DNA of 64,000 nt from Tsuneonella dongtanensis (GTDB lineage: Bacteria; Pseudomonadota; Alphaproteobacteria; Sphingomonadales; Sphingomonadaceae). The notes beneath the pieces are model-generated. The model saw only the letters and a program-made list of their open reading frames with translations, was not told where the DNA came from and searched no databases. Every line of letters starts with the position of its first letter. Position 1 is the first letter of the stretch. Positions 1 through 8,056 of the stretch are shown here, piece by piece. The stretch lies in assembly GCF_001698205.1 (NCBI RefSeq), contig NZ_CP016591.1:372001-436000 (forward strand), written 5' to 3'. A program made the position numbers and the translations under genes.

Positions 1-531
1 ATCTGGTGCGCGCGCGACATCATCGGCGACGAACCGTTCGCGATCCTCCTGCCCGACGAGCTGATGCACGGCTCGCCCGGGTGCCTGGCGCAGATGGTCG
101 CGGCCTACGAAGAGGTCGGCGGCAACCTCATCTCGGTACTTGAGGTGCCCGAGGAGGAAGTCAGCAGCTACGGCGTGATCGCGCCCGGAGCGCAGGTCTC
201 CGATGCCCTCACCGAAGTGACCGGGCTGGTCGAGAAGCCCCCGCGCGCCGAGGCCCCGAGCAACAAGATCATCTCGGGCCGCTACATTCTCCAGCCCCAG
301 GTCATGCGCACGCTCGAGGCGCAGGAGGCCGGCGCAGGCGGCGAGATCCAGCTTACCGATGCGATGGCACGGATGATCGGCGACCAGCCGTTCCACGCGG
401 TGACCTTCGACGGGCGCCGTTTCGACTGCGGCAGCAAAGTGGGCTTCGTCGAGGCGACCCTGGCGCTGGCGCTGGAGCGCGAGGACATGGGCGCGGAAGT
501 GCGGGCGATGGCGGAGCGGTTGCTTTCCTGA
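1..531 (+). CDS. galU: UTP--glucose-1-phosphate uridylyltransferase, C-terminal part
   Basis: The window opens inside this gene; only the last 176 codons are present, in the frame that begins at base 1. GalU makes UDP-glucose from UTP and glucose-1-phosphate in the cytoplasm and feeds polysaccharide synthesis. The translated start carries the GalU-type segment ARDIIGDEPFAILLPDELM, followed by a VEKPP motif (substrate-binding strand), the SGRYIL segment and an EIQLTDA stretch, in the order expected of the family. The TGA at 529-531 is followed by 84 bases without a clear terminator before the convergent methyltransferase gene. The sugar-nucleotide role fits the polysaccharide locus at the other end of the window, but the two are 43 kb apart. 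Identification is firm; the start lies outside the window. Confidence 0.93.
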   Translation: MWCARDIIGDEPFAILLPDELMHGSPGCLAQMVAAYEEVGGNLISVLEVPEEEVSSYGVIAPGAQVSDALTEVTGLVEKPPRAEAPSNKIISGRYILQPQVMRTLEAQEAGAGGEIQLTDAMARMIGDQPFHAVTFDGRRFDCGSKVGFVEATLALALEREDMGAEVRAMAERLLS

Positions 532-615
532 TAGTTTAGCCAAAGCATCGTCGGGCCCATAACCCGAACACCTTGTCGGCGAGTAAGGCCGATGGGGCGT
601 GGGTGTAGAAGGATG

Positions 616-3600
616 CTAGCCCCCGCCCACCCCAACCCGGAGCACCGCTATCCCTTCTTCGCTCCGAAGCGCGGGATCTGGTAATCGGGGCGCAGCCAGC
701 GGATGTGGCCTTGCGCCTCTTCCGCCGCGCGCTCGGCGTTGAGCGCCACCAGCCGCCGGACGATCTCGGCGGGGGGGCAGAGGCGCGCGGCGCCATTCCT
801 CGCCCCAGCCATAGGCATCGGCCACCGCCTGGTCGAGATCGTCGTGCAGCTTGGCGACGATATAGGCGCGCGCGGCGGTCGCGGCGGCCTCTTGGCTTGG
901 TGGCAGGTTCCCCTCGCGGATCGGCGCGACGAAGTTGTAGAGCCCGGTCATGGTGAGCCTGGGGTTCTCCGCCAGCGCCGCCTTGCGCGCCGCGTCAAGC
1001 CGCTCGGCGATCGCTGCCACCGCCTCGGAGCGGTCCGGGAAGGGAAAGGGGTCGAAGACGCTCCCCTTGGTATACCGCGGTCGATCCTCCAAAGTTGCGC
1101 CTTGCTCCAGTGCCCACTCGTCATGGATTGATGAAGAGAGGACACCGAAGTCGCTCCATTCACTCGACCCGAGAACCACAATCATGTTGTCCGGCAGGAT
1201 TTCGCCTGGGAGCGCATGGAAAACTCGGTGTTTCGAGGTCTCAGAGGTGCCGATGACGAGCGGCAGACCTGTCAAGGCGGGTCGCAAATCGCGGCGTGGT
1301 TCTCCGAATATCCACCAAAGATCACGGTAGCTTTGCCGATTGTTCACTGCTCGCCCGTTTGGTTTCCCATCTTCATCAAGAGTGTCTCGCACTTCTTTGA
1401 GCACGTGCTGATACACCTCGGGAAACCGGTCCATCACCTCCTGCTCGGTCAGACCGAACAGGTCGATCACCATCACCCCGCGCGGGCGCTGGAGGAGGTC
1501 GCGGCCGTTGCGGTAGTCGCGGATGTGGGCTTCGAGCCCCGGCCGCCGCCCGAGTCCCAGCTCGCGCGCTTTCGCCGGGGTGACGATGAAGCCCGCGCCC
1601 ATGAGCTGAACCCCGCGCCCACACAGTCCATGATTAGCCTTGAGTGGCACGATCTGCGTCACGTCGGTGCCCACCGACAGGTCGGCATTGATCCGCCCGC
1701 GCTCGTCGCGCTCGCCGAGTTCGGGCTTGTCGGTGTCGAGCCCGCGTTCGCCGGTGATCTCGACGAGCCGCCCTTCGCCCGGTCCTGCTTCGGCCACGGT
1801 CATCGCGATCCGCACCGCCGCCGCGCCTTCGCCCACGCGGGTCCACGGGTGATCGGGAATGGCGAGCGTGAGGTGGAGTTTGCCGGGAGAGGAAGCGGGA
1901 CCCCGGCTCGGGGGCCGGGGTGACGAAGATGGTTGGGTTTCTTTCTCACCGTCACCCCGGACTTGATCCGGGGTCCCGCTTTCTTCTTCCGCCAGCCAGT
2001 GTTCGATCACCCGGCGGCTGAACACCTGGGTGATGCTGTTGGTAGTTACGAACCCGAACCGCCGCAGCCGCGTGCCTTCGCGGGTGAGAATATCCGCCGC
2101 GCGGTCCCACCACTGCATGACGAAATCGGCGCTTTTGGGCACGCGCGGGTTCGCCTTCCACAACGCCTCGGCATAGGCGCTGCCGAGCCGGTCGCGGATG
2201 TCCTTGCCCCCGATGAAGGGCGGGTTGCCGACGATGAAATCCGCCTCCGGCCATTCGGGACGGCGCGGGTTCTCGGTGTCCGGCGCGCCGGTTGGCAGTA
2301 ACGCGAGCACCGCGTCGTAGCCGCCGTGGGTGCCGCGATTGATGTTGGAAAGCGGCGGCAGCACCGGTTCGCCGATCGCTTCGGGCGTGTTGGCGAGGCG
2401 GAAGCGCAGCCAGCCGATCCACAGCACCAGCTCCGCGATCACCGCCGCACGTGGGTTGAGTTCGAGCCCGAGGAACTGGTTGGGATGGACCGCCGGTTCG
2501 AGCGTGCCGCCCAGCCCGATCACGAACTGGCGCACTTCGGATTCCAGCCGCAGCAGGTTCTCCATCGCGACGTAGAGGAAGTTGCCGGTGCCGCACGCCG
2601 GATCGAGCACCTCCAGCGCGACCAGCCGCGCGTGGAAAGCGCAGGCGATCTCGATCGCGCGGGTTTCGTCGCCCTTGTCGGCGGCGTCGCGCGCCTCGGC
2701 CAGCGCCGCTTCCCACTCCGGTTCCAGCACGTCCATCATCGTCGCCTGCACCAGCCGCTGGACATAGGGCCGCGGGGTATAGTGCGCGCCGAGCTTGGCG
2801 CGTTCGGACGGGGTCAGTACCTGTTCGAGCAACGTGCCGAAGATCGCCGGTTCGACCGCGCGCCAGTCCTGGTCGGCGGCGATGCGCAGGATATTCTTCG
2901 CCTCGGGCGCGAGGTCGTAAACCTTCGCGCCGGAGAACAGGTTGCCGTTGAAGTAGCGGACGATCGTGTCGCCCTGCGACCAGTAGCGACCGTGCGGTTC
3001 CGGATCGTTCATCCGGTGCCACAGGTTTTCCAGCCCCGTTCGCCAGAACTGGTCGGAGCGCCCCTCCGCATCGCTGAGGAAGCGCTTGAAGCTGTCCTTT
3101 TCCAGCAATTCGACGTCTTCGGCGAACATGCAGAACAGCGTGCGCATCAGGAACAGGCTGGTCGCCTCGATGCCGAGCGCGGTCACCTCGTCGTCGGCGC
3201 GGCCCCGTCGCTGGTCCTCCTCCAGCGTCTTGGCGACCCGGCTGAGCAGTTCGGCGATGTCGCGGGTGACGCGGGCCGAGCGCGTGCGCGGGTCGATGCT
3301 GGCGGGATCGGTCCAGATCGCCCGCAACGTGTCGGCCGCAGTCTTTTCGATGCCGTCGATCGGAGCGTCGGACGCCAAGTCCGCCAGCGCAATGCGGTAG
3401 CCGCGCTCGTCGGGGAAGGGGCGATAACCGCGTCCGTTGCCGGCCCAGTCGAAATAGAGTTCGAACGCGCGACCGATGTCGGCGACGATGAGGAATGGCG
3501 GGGTATCGTGATCGTCGGGCAGCGCGAGCGCATAGCGTTGGGCCTGCAACCGCGCGTCTTCCATCAGCCGGTCGTAACGGCGGCGCGGCTTGCCCGCCTT

Positions 3601-3948
3601 CCGGACAGTGCGGACCGGTGCGCCGAACAGGTCGAATTCGGTTTCGGTCTGCGGCTCTTCCGCGGGATCGTCCGGCGCGGTTTCGCCTTCTTGCAGCTGG
3701 CTCTGCTTGGCTTCGAGGATGAAGTGATCGCGCTTGTAGAGGTCGATCCGCTTGGTGCCCTTGCCTCCGTAGATCGCTTCGGACTTCACGGGCGCTTCGA
3801 ATTCGTAATCCCCCAGCCCCATGCCCTTCGCGTGCGGGGTCGGCAGCCCGAGCGCGATGGTCAGCTCGGTCAGGAACATCTGGTAATTGGCGCGCTCGGC
3901 CCCGCCTTCCTTGCCGAGCCATTTTTCGAGCAGTTCGTCGACGGTCAT
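616..3948 (-). CDS. MmeI-like (type IIL/IIG) restriction endonuclease-methyltransferase, C-terminus frameshifted
   Basis: A single chain appears to combine a nuclease and an adenine-specific DNA methyltransferase. Residues 69-81 hold D-x9-E-x-K (nuclease), at almost the same positions as published for MmeI. The SAM-binding motif DPACGTGNF is at 449-457 and the catalytic NPPF at 575-578. The start at 3948 is preferred because GAGGGGG lies just upstream; an in-frame ATG at 3993 lacks this support. No separate R, M or S gene is adjacent. Two oddities stand out. Residues about 657-689 are a Pro/Ser/Gly-rich insert encoded by a pair of inverted palindromic repeats. After residue about 1057 a run of seven C (771-777) shifts the frame: with six C the chain would end in a family-like tail (...[16 protein letters not shown]) at 648, whereas as read it ends in an Arg/Pro-rich tail at 616. 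The gene may be phase-variable, damaged, or carry a sequencing error. Confidence 0.85.
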   Translation of the reverse strand: MTVDELLEKWLGKEGGAERANYQMFLTELTIALGLPTPHAKGMGLGDYEFEAPVKSEAIYGGKGTKRIDLYKRDHFILEAKQSQLQEGETAPDDPAEEPQTETEFDLFGAPVRTVRKAGKPRRRYDRLMEDARLQAQRYALALPDDHDTPPFLIVADIGRAFELYFDWAGNGRGYRPFPDERGYRIALADLASDAPIDGIEKTAADTLRAIWTDPASIDPRTRSARVTRDIAELLSRVAKTLEEDQRRGRADDEVTALGIEATSLFLMRTLFCMFAEDVELLEKDSFKRFLSDAEGRSDQFWRTGLENLWHRMNDPEPHGRYWSQGDTIVRYFNGNLFSGAKVYDLAPEAKNILRIAADQDWRAVEPAIFGTLLEQVLTPSERAKLGAHYTPRPYVQRLVQATMMDVLEPEWEAALAEARDAADKGDETRAIEIACAFHARLVALEVLDPACGTGNFLYVAMENLLRLESEVRQFVIGLGGTLEPAVHPNQFLGLELNPRAAVIAELVLWIGWLRFRLANTPEAIGEPVLPPLSNINRGTHGGYDAVLALLPTGAPDTENPRRPEWPEADFIVGNPPFIGGKDIRDRLGSAYAEALWKANPRVPKSADFVMQWWDRAADILTREGTRLRRFGFVTTNSITQVFSRRVIEHWLAEEESGTPDQVRGDGEKETQPSSSPRPPSRGPASSPGKLHLTLAIPDHPWTRVGEGAAAVRIAMTVAEAGPGEGRLVEITGERGLDTDKPELGERDERGRINADLSVGTDVTQIVPLKANHGLCGRGVQLMGAGFIVTPAKARELGLGRRPGLEAHIRDYRNGRDLLQRPRGVMVIDLFGLTEQEVMDRFPEVYQHVLKEVRDTLDEDGKPNGRAVNNRQSYRDLWWIFGEPRRDLRPALTGLPLVIGTSETSKHRVFHALPGEILPDNMIVVLGSSEWSDFGVLSSSIHDEWALEQGATLEDRPRYTKGSVFDPFPFPDRSEAVAAIAERLDAARKAALAENPRLTMTGLYNFVAPIREGNLPPSQEAAATAARAYIVAKLHDDLDQAVADAYGWGEEWRRAPLPPRRDRPAAGGAQRRARGGRGARPHPLAAPRLPDPALRSEEGIAVLRVGVGGG
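771..777. other. Homopolymer run (7 C on the coding strand) at the frameshift point
   Basis: Seven identical bases (G on the plus strand) lie within the 3' part of the MmeI-like gene. Removing one base restores a C-terminus in which residues such as [12 protein letters not shown], then [12 protein letters not shown], precede a TAG at 648-650. This is the strongest sign in the window of a frameshift, either natural slippage or a sequence error. Confidence 0.75.
1895..1925. repeat. Palindromic repeat, copy A (inverted relative to copy B)
   Basis: The repeat has arms gcgggaccccgg and ccggggtgacg around a variable eight-base centre. It is the inverse of the element at 1950-1979, separated from it by 24 bases, so the pair can form a long hairpin. 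It lies in frame inside the MmeI-like methyltransferase gene. Confidence 0.75.
1950..1979. repeat. Palindromic repeat, copy B (common alphaproteobacterial type)
   Basis: The core caccccgg-acttgat-ccggggt resembles, from memory, short palindromic repeats scattered through many alphaproteobacterial genomes, usually between genes. Here it sits within codons and contributes the peptide [10 protein letters not shown] to the methyltransferase. I saw no third copy elsewhere in the window. Confidence 0.75.
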
Positions 3949-4223
3949 GCGTCCCCCTCGCGGCCCTTCTACCGCCCCGCAATCGCCTCGCAAGAAACCA
4001 TTTTCCTACAAGGGTCTCGGCGCGCTAGCCTCGCGTCGGCTCTTTCATACCGTCGATCCCCCGCGCACCGGGCTGCCCGGTTCGGCCAGCCGGTTCAGGT
4101 GTCGCTTTCGTGTCGCCTTTCGGCGGCGGCGTGCCACGTGGGCGATGTTTGCAATGTTGCGGGGCAATCCGGTTCCGCCCTGGACACCGTGACACGCGTG
4201 ACATCGTTCGGGTCGTGCGCGCG

Positions 4224-5774
4224 TCAGGCGCTGGCGGCCGCCTCGTCCCGCGCCTTGGCCGCGAACTCGTCGCGCAGCTCGCGCTTGTAGAGCTTGCCGT
4301 TGGCTTCGCGCGGCAGCTCGGGGCGGAAATCGAACAGCTTGGGCATCTTGATGCGCGCGAGCTGCGGCTCGAGATACGCGCGCAGTTCCGCCTCGAGCGC
4401 CGGGCCGGCATCGGCCATGTCGACCGGCTGGACCACGGCGACGACCTGCTCGCCAAGGTCGGCATCGGGCGCGCCGATCACCGCCGCATCCATCACCTTC
4501 TCGTGGCTGACGAGGAGGTTCTCCACCTCCTGCGGGTAGATGTTGACCCCGCCCGAGATGATCATGTGGCTCTTGCGGTCGGTCAGGAAGAGATATCCTT
4601 CGGGATCGACGTGGCCGATGTCGCCGATGGTCATCCAGCCCCGCGGATGCATCGCCTCGGCGGTCTTTTCCGGGTCGTTGTGGTAGGTCGGCAGGACCGC
4701 GTTCTCGAAATAAATGAGTCCGTCCTGCCCTGCCGGCAGTTCCTCGCCGTCGGGCCCGCACACGTGGATCGTCCCGAAGATCGCCTTGCCCACGGTGCCG
4801 GGCCGTTCCAGCCACTCGGCCGACCGCACCAGCGTCATGCCGATGCCTTCCGACCCTGCGTAGTATTCGTTCACGATCGGGCCCCACCAGTCGATCATCG
4901 CCTGCTTGATCGGGACCGGGCACGGCGCGGCGGCATGGAGCGCGCGCTGGTGGCTGGAGAGATCGTAACGGCCGCGGACCTCGTCATCGAGCTTGAGCAT
5001 CCGCACGAAATGCGTGGGCACCCACTGGCTGTCGGTCACGCGGTACTTCTCGATCGCTGCGAGCGCGCCCTCGGGATCGAACTTCTCCATCATCACGACC
5101 GTGCCGCCGAGCCTCTGGGCTGCGGTACTCCAGCCGAGCGGGGCGGCGTGATAGAGCGGGGCGGGCGAGAGATAGACCATCGACCCGTCCGCGGGCATCC
5201 CGGCGCCCATGATTGCAAGACCCATGAGCGCAACCGGCGCCGTCGGCGAAGGATCTTCGGGCGCGCGCGGGCGGACGCCCTTCGGCCGTCCGGTGGTGCC
5301 CGAACTGTAGAGCATGCCGAGACCGGCGCTCTGGTCGGCGATCGGCTCCGCAGGCTGGGCGGCCAGTGCGGGGCCGAAGGCTTCGTCACCTTCGCCGTCG
5401 AGCACCAGCACGGAAAGATCGGGGCATCGCTCGCGGATACCGCCGAGAATTCCACCGTACTTCGTCGATGTGATCAGAAGCTTCGCATCGCTGTCGGTCA
5501 GGATGTAGGCGATTTCCGGCGCAGTCAGCCGCGTCGAAATCGGCACGAGCACGGTCCCGGCGCGCTGCGAGCCCCAATAGACAGTGTAGTATTCGAGCCG
5601 GTTCTCGAGCAGGACGGCGAAGGCGTCGCCTGCCTCCAGGCCACGCGCGCGCAGGAGCTGGGCGAAGCGGTTCGCTTCGTGATCCATCTCGCCATAGGTC
5701 ATCCGTTCTCCGCTTCCCGCCATGATCACGGCTGGATGGTCTGGCCGGGTGCGGGCGTGTTCGATGGGATGCAT
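4224..5774 (-). CDS. Acyl-CoA synthetase (AMP-forming, FadD-like)
   Basis: This 516-residue enzyme belongs to the ANL superfamily and should activate a carboxylic acid, probably a fatty acid, to its acyl-CoA through an acyl-adenylate. The nucleotide-binding loop SSGTTGRPKG is at 157-166, the YYAGSEG adenine motif at 304-310, the ATP-ribose Asp region GDIG at 384-387, the hinge DRK at 399-401, and the C-terminal catalytic Lys in NGKLYK at 494. All core elements are present, so the enzyme should be active. The start follows a GAGAGG ribosome site. The gene stands alone between the restriction gene and the M23 peptidase terminator, so context does not reveal the substrate. Chain-length specificity cannot be read from the sequence. 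Confidence 0.88.
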   Translation of the reverse strand: MHPIEHARTRPDHPAVIMAGSGERMTYGEMDHEANRFAQLLRARGLEAGDAFAVLLENRLEYYTVYWGSQRAGTVLVPISTRLTAPEIAYILTDSDAKLLITSTKYGGILGGIRERCPDLSVLVLDGEGDEAFGPALAAQPAEPIADQSAGLGMLYSSGTTGRPKGVRPRAPEDPSPTAPVALMGLAIMGAGMPADGSMVYLSPAPLYHAAPLGWSTAAQRLGGTVVMMEKFDPEGALAAIEKYRVTDSQWVPTHFVRMLKLDDEVRGRYDLSSHQRALHAAAPCPVPIKQAMIDWWGPIVNEYYAGSEGIGMTLVRSAEWLERPGTVGKAIFGTIHVCGPDGEELPAGQDGLIYFENAVLPTYHNDPEKTAEAMHPRGWMTIGDIGHVDPEGYLFLTDRKSHMIISGGVNIYPQEVENLLVSHEKVMDAAVIGAPDADLGEQVVAVVQPVDMADAGPALEAELRAYLEPQLARIKMPKLFDFRPELPREANGKLYKRELRDEFAAKARDEAAASA

Positions 5775-5853
5775 GGTCGCCTCTCTGAAGGGGCGCGTCG
5801 AGGCACCCTCGTTTCATCGAGAAACCTATCGCCTCGTCTCGCCCGGGCAAGAG

Positions 5854-5889
5854 AAAAGGGCGGCGAACCCACCGGTCCACCGCCCTTTT
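5854..5889 (-). terminator. Rho-independent terminator after the M23 peptidase gene
   Basis: A ten-base-pair stem (aaaagggcgg with ccgccctttt) around a 16-base loop lies 64 bases after the peptidase stop and ends in CTTTT on the minus strand. It separates that gene from the downstream acyl-CoA synthetase gene. Confidence 0.6.
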
Positions 5890-5952
5890 TCCGGCACCCT
5901 CCCCGAGTGTCCGAGGCCCGCTGTCGTGCGGCGGGCCGTATCCTGTTTCCGC

Positions 5953-6636
5953 TTACTCGCCGGCGAGGGCGAGGCGGGCCGGCGCCTTGTCGGTTTCGGC
6001 CATGTAGGGGATCGGATTGACCGCCTGCCCGGCGACGCGAACTTCATAGTGAAGGTGCGGACCGGTCGAACGGCCGGTCGAACCGACGTAACCGATCACG
6101 TCACCCTTGCGGACGCGCTCGCCCGGACCAACCGCGAGGCGCGACATGTGGGCATAGCGGGTCTCGAGTTCGGCACCGTGGTCGATCGAAACGAACAAAC
6201 CGTAGCTCGAGAACCATTCCGCCTTGCCGACGGTGCCGTCGGCGGTCGCATAGACGGGCGTGCCGGTCGGCGCCGCGAGGTCGATACCCTTGTGAGCGCG
6301 CATGCCGCCAAGAACGGGGTGCGAGCGCATTCCATATCCGCTCGAAGTGCTGCCAATGGCAAGCGGCGCACGCGACGGAATGGCAACGCCGGTGGTCGGC
6401 GCAACCGGATTCGGCGAGCGGGAATTGTCGAGCGATTGCCAGCTCGAGAAAAGCTGCTTGAACTGCTCGTCACCGGCGTTGACCCCGGTGGCGCGCGCAT
6501 CACGGACCGGTGCGACGATATCGGCCGATGCGGCAGAGCTGGAATTGGCGAGGGCAGGCGATGCGCCCATCGAGAAGAATGCACCCGCTGCTGCGAGTAC
6601 TGCGACGATCCGGCGCTGGATAAGCTTTGCGACCAA
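5953..6636 (-). CDS. M23 family metallopeptidase (LytM-type murein hydrolase), secreted
   Basis: This is a periplasmic zinc peptidase fold expected to cut peptidoglycan cross-bridges or to activate amidases. I chose a TTG start at 6636 because AAGGA lies eight bases upstream and because it gives a clean signal peptide: positive start, hydrophobic core, PALA cleavage site near residue 30. An in-frame start at 6723 would bury that signal. Zinc ligands of the LytM fold are visible: HKGID (His115, Asp119), the conserved His at about 163 and HLH at 194-196. With all ligands present it is probably active rather than a degenerate scaffold. There is no coiled coil, unlike EnvC/NlpD-type activators. 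It lies 149 bases after the DUF455 gene, so it may have its own promoter. Confidence 0.9.
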   Translation of the reverse strand: MVAKLIQRRIVAVLAAAGAFFSMGASPALANSSSAASADIVAPVRDARATGVNAGDEQFKQLFSSWQSLDNSRSPNPVAPTTGVAIPSRAPLAIGSTSSGYGMRSHPVLGGMRAHKGIDLAAPTGTPVYATADGTVGKAEWFSSYGLFVSIDHGAELETRYAHMSRLAVGPGERVRKGDVIGYVGSTGRSTGPHLHYEVRVAGQAVNPIPYMAETDKAPARLALAGE

Positions 6637-6785
6637 GATTCCCGTCCTTTTTATCTCACGACACCCCCCGGTGCCGCAGCGAACCCGTGTACGACAAAGG
6701 AGGAAAAACCGCCTTCGCGACAATTTACTGAGACTGATCGGAACCCCCCGCCGTCTCGTGAGTTGGGGGTTAACCGGCGAAAGAT

Positions 6786-7589
6786 TTACGAAGCAAGTGC
6801 GCGCGTCGCACTGAGCGACAAACCGGCTGTCGAACGCGCCGAGTCGTTGAACGGTGGCTTAAGTGCCCCGGGAAAATGCCTGCGCACCAAGGAAATCCAT
6901 AACTTTTCGGGGTCGCAGCCCATCCGTTCGGCGCAAACGTTAAGATATTTGACGCCCACGGCAACGTGACGAATCTCGTCGTCAAGGATTCGTTCGAGGA
7001 TCCGCGCGCCTACGGCATCACCCTGTGCTTGTACGCGAGACAGGGTCGCCGGAGTGACGTCAAGACCGCGTGCCTCCAGTACCATCGGAACCACCGCCAG
7101 TCGTGCCGCGACGTCATGGGACGTATCGGCGGCCGCCTGCCACAGTCCGTCGTGCGCCGGCAGCGCTCCGTAGCGGCTGCCCAACGTGCGCAGATGCCGG
7201 TCGAGCAGGACGAAATGCATCGCCTCGTCCGCCGCGACGGCCAGGAAGTCCGAGACGAAACCGGGCCCCATTTCGGCGCCGAAACGACCCGCCATGTCGA
7301 GCGCGAGGTCGATCGCGACGAATTCGATATGTGCCAAGGCATGCCACAGGGCTATTCGCCCCTGCAAAGAGCCGCCGCGACCGCGCTTGGGCATGCGGTT
7401 TGGCGGCAGGAGTTCGGGTTCGGCAGGCCGACCGGGACGATTCGGCATCGCACGATCGAAGCCGAAGATCAGCCTCCCGAGCCGCCAGTCGCGCGCTACC
7501 TTGCGCGCCGCCATGACCTTTTCGGTCGGTTCGGTTGCCGACAATGCGGCGCGTATGGCGTCACCGACGGGCGGTCTTTCGCGGGTCAC
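6786..7589 (-). CDS. DUF455 ferritin-like domain protein
   Basis: This protein of about 267 residues belongs to the DUF455 family, a four-helix ferritin-like fold. Two ferritin-type metal-binding motifs are visible, DEAMHF and DEIRHV, and an upstream HIEF supplies further ligands; a diiron or similar centre is therefore likely. The substrate is unknown. The start is taken as GTG at 7589 because it forms a GTGA overlap with the stop of bcp; an in-frame start at 7649 would overlap bcp by 64 bases. It is the third gene of glnE-bcp-DUF455, each joined by a four-base overlap. That arrangement suggests translational coupling and possibly a link to peroxide or redox stress. Confidence 0.82.
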   Translation of the reverse strand: MTRERPPVGDAIRAALSATEPTEKVMAARKVARDWRLGRLIFGFDRAMPNRPGRPAEPELLPPNRMPKRGRGGSLQGRIALWHALAHIEFVAIDLALDMAGRFGAEMGPGFVSDFLAVAADEAMHFVLLDRHLRTLGSRYGALPAHDGLWQAAADTSHDVAARLAVVPMVLEARGLDVTPATLSRVQAQGDAVGARILERILDDEIRHVAVGVKYLNVCAERMGCDPEKLWISLVRRHFPGALKPPFNDSARSTAGLSLSATRALAS

Positions 7590-8056
7590 AGGGACTTGGA
7601 TGCTGCAAGCACCTCTTCGGCGTGGCCCTTGACCTTTACCTTGTCCCACAACCGGGCGATGCGACCTTGCGCATCGAGCAGGTAGGTCGTTCGCACCATG
7701 CCCATGAACTTCTTTCCGTAGAGCTGCTTCTCGGTCCAGATCCCAAGCGCATCGCTGAGGCCGCCCTCCGCAGCGTCAGTCGCGAGCGGGACCGCAAGCG
7801 CCTGCTTCTCGATGAATTTGCGATGCTTCTCGGGCGAATCCTTGCTGACTCCGAGAAGGGCGACTCCGGCCTTTGCGAAGTCATCGGAGAGAGACGTAAA
7901 GTCCTTCGCCTCCACTGTGCACCCCGGCGTGTTGTCCTTAGGGTAAAACCAGATGACCGCAGGGTTTCCCCTGAAGTCGGACGGACGGATAGAACCCCCG
8001 TCGGGCGTTTCCATAGCGATGTCGGGCATCGGGTCGCCCACGGACGGTCGGCTCAT
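7586..8056 (-). CDS. bcp: Thioredoxin-dependent thiol peroxidase (peroxiredoxin Q/Bcp)
   Basis: This 156-residue peroxiredoxin reduces hydrogen peroxide and organic peroxides in the cytoplasm. The peroxidatic cysteine is Cys46 in the motif TPGCT, preceded by WFYPKDN. The second cysteine that E. coli Bcp has five residues further on is replaced here (CTVEAKDF), so it may act as a one-cysteine enzyme or use a resolving partner. The ATG overlaps the glnE stop as ATGA and its own stop overlaps the DUF455 start as GTGA. It is therefore translated in a coupled set of three genes. Confidence 0.94.
   Translation of the reverse strand: MSRPSVGDPMPDIAMETPDGGSIRPSDFRGNPAVIWFYPKDNTPGCTVEAKDFTSLSDDFAKAGVALLGVSKDSPEKHRKFIEKQALAVPLATDAAEGGLSDALGIWTEKQLYGKKFMGMVRTTYLLDAQGRIARLWDKVKVKGHAEEVLAASKSL

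Noticed and set aside
550-566. Short hairpin after galU as a terminator
   Set aside because: Only five base pairs and no T-run.
4186-4204. GTGACA-type direct repeat in the gap upstream of the MmeI-like gene
   Set aside because: It is 240 bases from the gene start and in the opposite orientation; a regulatory role cannot be supported.
2326-4290. Long plus-strand open frame (about 650 codons) opposite the MmeI-like gene
   Set aside because: It is antisense to a gene with clear catalytic motifs; its composition (Arg, Gly, Val, His rich) and lack of any domain are typical of GC-rich antisense frames.
6637-6723. Longer start for the M23 peptidase at 6723
   Set aside because: It would place an Arg/Cys-rich stretch before an otherwise perfect signal peptide; the TTG at 6636 has a good ribosome site.
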